Of a DNA stretch of 64,000 bases, positions 57,246-64,000 are shown in pieces (within the stretch, counting starts at the first letter, position 1; every line of letters starts with the position of its first letter). Origin of the DNA: Gigantopelta aegis (Eukaryota > Mollusca > Gastropoda > Neomphalida > Peltospiridae); the NCBI RefSeq assembly GCF_016097555.1, contig NC_054708.1, positions 1,368,382-1,432,381 on the forward strand, written 5' to 3'. The translations under genes and the position numbers were made by a program. Under the pieces are notes generated by a model. It searched no databases and was not told where the DNA came from. It saw nothing but the letters and a program-made list of their open reading frames with translations.

Positions 57246-57442
57246 AGCATATCCATATGGCAATCTTCCACAGATACACCAAACTGACCACATATATATA
57301 CACATGTGTATCCATAGGGCAATATTCCACAGATACACCAAGATACACCAAACTGACCACATATATATATATACATGTGTATCCAATCTGGCAATCTTCC
57401 ACAGATACACAAAACTGACCACATATATATACATGTGTATCC
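57246..57442. repeat. ~60-bp tandem repeat, 4 copies
   Basis: TCCACAGATACACCAAACTG, ACCACATATATATA and CATGTGTATCCA recur with small indels. Confidence 0.85.
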
Positions 57443-57450
57443 AATCTGGG

Positions 57451-57563
57451 CAAGTGCCGTTGTATTAGAATACTAGAAATTTGTTTTGTTTGTTTATGTA
57501 TAGTATATATAAAAACATAAACAAACAAAACAAATTTCTAGTGTTCTAATACAACAGCACTTG
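57451..57563. other. Near-perfect hairpin, 49-nt arms, 15-nt loop
   Basis: The left arm (57451-57499) starts CAAGTGCCGTTGTATTAG. The right arm (57515-57563) is its reverse complement with 2 differences in 49 by my reading. The loop is AT-rich. It could be a tiny foldback transposon or a small-RNA precursor. Confidence 0.8.
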
Positions 57564-58769
57564 CACAGGTTGGGTGAAATCTTAATTTTTCTGTGTAACA
57601 TTTTGTAAAAATCTCTTCGTGTTCTATTCATAGCAGTTTTGTGCTTTTTTGCTGGATTGTTCCTCACTCATAATAATTGGATCTATTGAACAGCACTAGT
57701 TTTTCCTTCCTGCTCTTCAGTGAAATTAGGCCTTAACAAACGTTAACAATGTTACCTGTGATCTCTGTCTTCATAATACAATTTTACACATGTATATTAC
57801 ATACATGTATATTAGGAACATCCAAAAAGACCATTGCCGTACCTGTTTTCATATGAACAAGGTCATTTGTTTCATCAGCATGTTTTCATTATGGTCACAT
57901 TGTACCTTAGTGCATTTAGTATGGCCCTTGGAACCAAATCTATCCCCTCACTGCAACATAACTTTTAGTTTAAGAAGTAGATAAACGTTTGAGTGCAAGG
58001 TCATGTCCATAACAAGGGTGGGGTACCAACTTGAAGCCAACTTCAGTAGCTGGTGAAACAAAAACATGAGCTGTGTAAGCTGACACATTGTCGAGCAGAC
58101 TTTTTCAGCTCATCTGAAAAGCTCAAGCTTGTAATTCCCACTTATGGTGATACCTTTATAAAAAATATTTAATTATCACAATTCCTTTAAAATCCAATAC
58201 AACTGAAACCATAAGTTTCCCCACAAAAAAAACCTCTTTTGATTTGCTTTGGATGACGTGAGCTAGTGCTGTAGTCACACTGGAAAGAAATCTGTTTTAA
58301 CCAATTTTAGATATGAAGTGTATTTATTTGAAAACTATTAAAAAGTGGCTAATTTAAACAACAATTTATCAGCCAAATACTAAATTTTGTAGCCACTGTG
58401 TATAAAAGTTAGCAATTTTCAAATTTGGCGATGGGCAGAGTGAGCCCTGCTAGTGTGCTTTCTTGTTTGGTTTCTCTATCAACAGAACGAAATCTGGTCT
58501 GGTGCTTATAAAACGTTGAGTCTAGACTCGAGACTAATATATTAAGAGTCCAACATGTGAATGTCATGGCAGCGCCATACAAATTATATGTGTGTGACGT
58601 CATTAGAGATTGAGTCTGGACTCTAAAAGTTTTTAAAACATGGGGCCCAGGTTTTATCTTGTATAATTAAAAACAAAATCTGAGTTTTTAATTTTAATTT
58701 GTTTTTAAGACGTCACAAATCTATAACACGGAGACAAAAACATATTTTCAAGGCAGCCCAAACATACAT
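57564..58769. other. Intergenic DNA with a possible MITE
   Basis: At about 58508-58645 GAGTCTAGACTCGAGACT and GATTGAGTCTGGACTC, with TTATAAAACG and TTTTTAAAAC outside, form an imperfect inverted pair. Otherwise nothing was recognised. Confidence 0.4.
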
Positions 58770-59385
58770 GGATGATGTATTTCCATTTCAGTATGGGACT
58801 ACGTGACAACCCAAACATACATGGATGATGTATTTCCATTTCAGTATGGGACTACGTGACAACCCAAACATACATGGATGATGTATTTCCATTTCAGTAT
58901 GGGACTACGTGACAACCCAAACATACATGGATGATGTATTTCCATTTTAGTATGGGACTACGTGACAACCCAAACATACATGGATGATGTATTCCCATTT
59001 CAGTATGGGACTACGTGACAACCCAAACATACATGGATGATGTATTCCCATTTCAGTATGGGACTACGTGACAACCCAAACATACATGGATGATGTATTC
59101 CCATTTCAGTATGGGACTACGTGACAACCCAAACATACATGGATGATGTATTTCCATTTCAGTATGGGACTACGTGACAACCCAAACATACATGGATGAT
59201 GTATTTCCATTTCAGTATGGGACTACGTGACAACCCAAACATACATGGATGATGTATTTCCATTTCAGTATGGGACTATGTGACAACCCAAACATACATG
59301 GATGATGTATTCCCATTTCAGTATGGGACTACGTGACAACCCAAACATACATGGATGATGTATTTCCATTTTAGTATGGGACTAC
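58770..59385. repeat. 53-bp tandem array, ~11 copies
   Basis: Unit ACCCAAACATACATGGATGA, TGTATTTCCATTTCAG and TATGGGACTACGTGACA; ACATAC at 58815 and 58868. Few substitutions (TTTCC/TTCCC; TTTCAG/TTTTAG), so young. Confidence 0.95.
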
Positions 59386-59834
59386 ATGACAAGGCTTTGC
59401 TACAAGCTTGCTCATTGCTGTCAGTTGAACTATCTCGGTATCATTCAAGCCTGGGGTACACGAAACCTGCAGTGTATGCCGGGTAATCATTCCCCCATGT
59501 GGGATCATACACTCGGGAGACACACACATAATCGAACCTGTGAAGTGGGTGAAACTCAGTGTATGTGGCCTTACATTGAGCCTATCTGTGTACCCACTCT
59601 TGGTTGGAATTGGTACGGGAATTTTAAAAAATCACCCTTTTCATCTTGCATAATGATTTGACTTATAAATTATAATTGGTCTTCCAGAAAATGCATCAAA
59701 AGAGAAGTTAAAATATCGAGTCTGCATCGTGGTACAAAACTGTCTAAACTGGACCTTGAACAAACCAGAATACTGTCAAAACCAACCAAGTTTCTTGGTA
59801 CCAAATTTTCTAAATTCTAAAATACGACCCTCTA
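59386..59834. other. Unassigned sequence
   Basis: A 91-codon plus-strand ORF (59386-59661) starts inside the last repeat unit and has no recognisable domain. Not supported as a gene. Confidence 0.35.
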
Positions 59835-60180
59835 AACACCGGATCCTGTCTAACTAGGATAAATATTAGAACCTAGCGTGATCTGGTTTAGACATGTTTC
59901 ACTGTAGTAGTAACTGAACACAGTGTAACTACACACACCGGATCCTGTCTAACTAGGATAAATATTAGAACCTAGCGTGATCTGGTTTAGACATGTTTCA
60001 CTGTAGTAGTAACTGAACACAGTGTAACTACACATAACTTATTTATAATGTGTTTCACTGTAGTAGTAACTGAACACAGTGTAACTACACATAACTTATT
60101 TATAATGTGTTTCACTGTAATAACTGAACACAGTGTAACTACACATAACCTATTTATAATGTGCTCAGTGGTAATATTAT
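59835..60180. repeat. ~97-bp duplication followed by ~57-bp repeats
   Basis: CACACCGGATCCTGTC, GAACCTAGCGTGATCTGG and TTTCACTGTAGTAGTAACTG occur twice about 97 bp apart. The right half (TTTCACTGTAGTAGTAACTG, ACACAGTGTAACTACACA) then continues with TAACTTATTTATAATGTG for two more units. Confidence 0.85.
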
Positions 60181-60539
60181 AAATTACCATGTCATCAATA
60201 TTTGATAGTTTTTATCAGTTGATGTTTGGATGTCCTGACTATTAATTATTACATACATGCAGTTAACAGATGCCCATCATGTTATTTGTGATTTCACTGT
60301 TGTGTTTGTATACCGGTATTATATTTATTTTTGGTTGTTGTTTTTTATGATATATGCAAATCCATGATATAAATTGATTGTACTTGGTGTTGTATATGAT
60401 CCCTTTGATATATTTTAAGTACTGGAAATGAATTCTTCTGACATGAATCTATGTTGAGAGGGCTCAAGATGTAACCATCTTCAGTGTTAATAAAACATCA
60501 CCACCTGTTGTACTTTTTCTGTTATTTCTTATGAACTTG
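60181..60539. other. AT-rich spacer
   Basis: No recognised feature. Confidence 0.5.
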
Positions 60540-63275
60540 GATTTGTAAATGTGTCCATATATTCCCTGGAATAGGTGATTGTGTGACAGTGTAATCCCTT
60601 GGATAGGTGATTGTGTGTCAGTATATTTCCTTGGATATGTGATTGTTTGTCAGTGTATAAACTCAGATAGGTGATTGTGTGTCCCATGTATTCCCTCAGA
60701 TAGGTGATTGTGTGTCCATGTATTCCCTCAGATAGGTGATTGTGTGTCCCATGTATTCCCTCAGATAGGTGATTGTGTGTCCCATGTATTCCCTCAGATA
60801 GGTGATTGTGTGTCCCATGTATTCCCTCAGATATGTGATTGTGTGTCCCATGTATTCCCTCAGATATGTGATTGTATGTCCATGTATTCATTCAGATATG
60901 TGATTGTATGTTTATTCACTCAGATATGTGATTGTGTGTCCGTGTATTCCCTCAGATATGTGATTGTGTCCGTGTATACACTCAGATATGTGATTGTGTG
61001 TTCATGTATTCCCTCATATATGTGATTGTGTGTCCATGTATTCCCTCATATGTGATTGTGTGTTCATGTATTCCCTCATATATGTGATTGTGTGTTCATG
61101 TATTCCCTCAGATATGTGATTGTGTGTTCATGTATTCCCTCATATATGTGATTGTGTGTTCGTGTATACACTCATAGGTGATTGTGTGTCCATGTATTCC
61201 CTCAGATAGGTGATTCTGTGTCCCATGTATCCTCTCAGATATGTGATTGTGTGTCCGTGTATACACTCATATAGGTGATTGTGTGTCTGTGTATTCCCTC
61301 AGATACGTGATTGTGTGTCTGTGTATTCCCTCAAATAGGTGATTGTGTCCATGTTTTCCCTCAGATATGTGATTGTGTGTCCGTGTATATACACAGATAT
61401 GTGATTGTGTGTCTGTGTATTCATTCAGATATGTCATTGTATGTCTGTGTATACACTCAGATATGCGATTGTGTTTCCATGTATTCCCTCAGATATGTGA
61501 TTGTGTGTCCCATGTATTCCCTCAGATATGTGATTGTATGTCCGTGTATTCCCTCAGATATGTGATTGTGTGTCCAATGTATTCCCTCAGATATGTGATT
61601 GTATATCCCATGTATTCCCTCAGATATGTGATTGTGTGTCCCATGTATTCCCTCAGATATGTGATTGTATGTCCATGTATTCCCTCAGATATGTGATTGT
61701 ATGTCCGTGTATTCCCTCTGATATGTGATTGTATGTCCGTGTATTCATTCAGATATGTGATTGTGTGTTCATGTATTCCCTCATATATGTGATTGTGTGT
61801 CCATGTATTCCCTCAGATATGTGATTGTGTGTCCATGTATATACTCAGATATGTGATTGTGTGTCCGTGTATACACTCACATATGTGACTGTGTGTCCAT
61901 GTATTCCCTCAGATAGGTGGGTGATTGTCCATGTATTCCCTCAGATAGGTGAATGTGTGTCTGTATACACTCAGATATGTGATTGTGTGTCCATGTATTC
62001 CCTCAGATAGGTGACTGTGTCCGTGTATTCCCTCAGATAGGTGATTGTGTGTCCATGTATTCCCTCAGATAGGTGATTGTGTGTTCATGTATTCCCTCAG
62101 ATAGGTGATTGTGTGTCCATGATTCCCTCAGATATGTGATTGTGTGTCCATGTATATATTCAGATATGTGATTGTGTGTCCATGTATTCCCTGAGATATG
62201 TGACTGTGTGTATATTCCCTCAGATAGGTGATTGTGTGTCCATGTATTCCCTCAGATAGGTGATTGTGTGTCCATGTATTCCCTCAAATATGTGATTGTG
62301 TGTCCATGTATACACTCAGATATGTGACTGTGTGTCTGTGTATACACTCAGATATGTGATTGTGTGTCCATGTATTCCCTGAGATATGTGGCTGTGTGTC
62401 CGTGTATTCCCTCAGATAGGTGATTGTGTGTCCATGTATTCCCTCAGATAGGTGAGTGTGTGTCCATGTATTCCCTCAGATAGGTGATTGTGTGTCCATG
62501 TATATACTCAGATATGTGATTGTGTCCGTGTATACTCAGATAGGTGATTGTTTGTCCCATGTATTCCCTCATATAGGTGACTGTATGTCTGTGTATACAC
62601 TAAGATAGGTGATTGTGTGTCCCAAGTATTCCCTCAGATAGGTGATTTTGTGTCTGTGTATTCCCACAGATAGGTGAATGTGTGTCCCATGTATTCCCTC
62701 AGATAGGTGATTGTGTGTCCATGTATTCCCTCAGATAGGTGATTGTGTGTTCATGTATTCCCTCGGATAGGTGATTGTATCCCATGTATTCCCTCATATA
62801 GGTGATTGTGTCCGTGTATACACTCAGATAGGTGATTGTGTGTCCCAAGTATTCCCTCAGGTAAGTGTGTGTTCGTGTATTCCCTCAGGTAGGTGATTAT
62901 GTCCAATGTATTCCCTCAGATAGGTGATTGTGTGTCCGTGTATTCCCTCAGATAGGTGATTGTGTGTCCCATGTATTCCCTCAGATAGGTGGTTGTGTGT
63001 CCATGTATACACTTAGATAGATGATTATGTGTCCATGTATACACTCAGATAGGTGATTATGTGTCCCATTTATTCCCTCAGATAGGTGATTGTGTATCCC
63101 ATGTATTCTCTCATATAGGTGATTGTGTCCATGTATACACTCAGATAGGTGATTGTGTGTGTGTATTTCCTTGAATAGGTGATTATGTGACAGTGTATTC
63201 CCTCAGATAGGTGATTGTGTGACTGTATACACTGATAGGTGATTGTGTGACATTGTATATACTTGAATAGGTGAT
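60540..63275. repeat. 32-bp tandem array, ~85 copies
   Basis: Unit GATAGGTGATTGTGTGTCC plus ATGTATTCCCTCA, with frequent GATATGTG, GTGTATACACTCA and length variants. More diverged than the 75-bp and 41-bp arrays. ORFs through it (repeating HVFPQIGDCV) are incidental. Confidence 0.93.
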
Positions 63276-63752
63276 TGTGTGGCTATACACTGATGGGTGA
63301 TTGTGTGACAGTGTATACACTGATGGGTGATTGTGTGACAGTATACACCGATGGGTGATTTGTGACAGTGTATACACTGATGGGTGATTATGTGACAGTG
63401 TATACACTGATGGGTGATTGTGTGACAGTGTATACACTGATGGGTGATTGTGTGACAGTGTATACTGATGGGTGATTGTGTGACAACGTATACACCGATG
63501 GAAGATTGTGTGACAGTGTATACACTGATGGGTGATTGTGTGACAGTGTTTACACTGATGGGTGATTGTGTGACACTGTATACACTGATGGGTGATTGTG
63601 TGACAGTGTTTACACTGATGGGTGATTGTGTGACAGTGTATACACTGATGGGTGATTGTGTGACAGTATACACTGATGGGTGATTGTGCGAGTGTGTAGA
63701 CACTGATGGGTGATTGTGTGACAGTGTATACACTGATGGGTGATTGTGTGAT
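63276..63752. repeat. 30-bp tandem array, ~16 copies, derivative of the 32-bp array
   Basis: Unit GATGGGTGATTGTGTGACAG plus TGTATACACT, much more uniform than its 32-bp neighbour and joined to it without a break. Confidence 0.93.
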
Positions 63753-64000
63753 ATAACAAGTTGAACATGGGGCTGCAGACCCTGCAGTGAAAATAAATGA
63801 AGGGAGTGATCAATTGCTCCTCCAGCTTAGTTATGAGGAGCCATTTAAGATATTATGCTAAGGTCTCACTACACAGATCACTTCCGGGTGAGAGTTCATT
63901 GATCACGGTCCACTATAGTTCCTAATTGTGACACATGTTACATTTCACATATTCACTTCTAGGAAATGGTGAAGAATTAAAACAATATGTCTGTTTAATG
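63753..64000. other. Window end, no gene seen
   Basis: GGAGCCATTTAAGATATTA at about 63838 matches the inverted right end of the segment near 55310. Nothing else was recognised. Confidence 0.45.

Noticed and set aside
59386..59661. 91-codon ORF after the 53-bp array
   Set aside because: It starts in a repeat unit and no family was recognised. Cys/Trp content alone is not evidence.
60529..63813. Repetitive ORFs in the 32/30-bp array on both strands
   Set aside because: Low-complexity translations of the tandem repeat.

Overview
The window is metazoan nuclear DNA, almost certainly from a mollusc and probably a gastropod. The evidence is long spliceosomal introns, AT-rich intergenic DNA, many copies of molluscan-type tRNA-headed SINEs (words such as CACTAGAGCACATTGATT and ATCATCGGCTATTGGATG) and very abundant tandem repeats. 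The species assignment is inference. There is no bacterial operon, CRISPR array or phage.

I can support two protein-coding genes. (1) An intronless FKBPL (FK506-binding protein-like) coding sequence on the minus strand, 2935-4131, 398 aa, with a degenerate FKBP-type domain and a C-terminal TPR block; a 3' splice site just upstream implies a 5'UTR intron. (2) GOLGA1 (golgin-97) on the plus strand. I reconstructed 20 coding exons from 19113 to 52877 by hand. All phases agree, giving a 2667-nt CDS and an 888-aa protein. It has the golgin-97 N-terminal start MFAKLKEKI, a long coiled coil and a C-terminal GRIP domain. A short orphan ORF (16413-16565) may be a terminal exon with a death-domain-like tail.

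Layout: 1-2.8 kb SINE debris; 2.9-4.2 kb FKBPL; 4.2-6.3 kb small repeats; 6.37-10.34 kb a ~4-kb array of a 41-bp unit, each with an ETS-type ACCGGAAGT site; 10.3-19 kb AT-rich DNA with SINEs, a large inverted-motif element and the orphan ORF; 19.1-52.9 kb golgin-97; 52.9-54.2 kb its 3'UTR with a 58-bp array; 54.2-64 kb intergenic DNA with SINEs, a near-perfect hairpin, a 53-bp array and a 3.2-kb array of 32/30-bp units. About one third of the window (my estimate) is tandem repeat.

The main discovery candidate is inside golgin-97. Many intronic arrays are not random satellites: their units contain copies of the adjoining exon edge plus its splice donor or acceptor (exons 4, 6, 7, 10, 11, 16, 17 and 19; weaker at exons 1 and 14). 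One intron therefore has 43 extra copies of the exon 16 acceptor in a rigid 75-bp repeat, another has 13 extra copies of the exon 11 donor, and a third has seven decoy acceptors plus a dead duplicate exon 4. A copy of intron 8 plus most of exon 9 also sits, out of order, in intron 6. Several transposon-like inverted-repeat elements (TA-flanked, TTAA-flanked, foldback) lie in the introns. No transposase gene was found.
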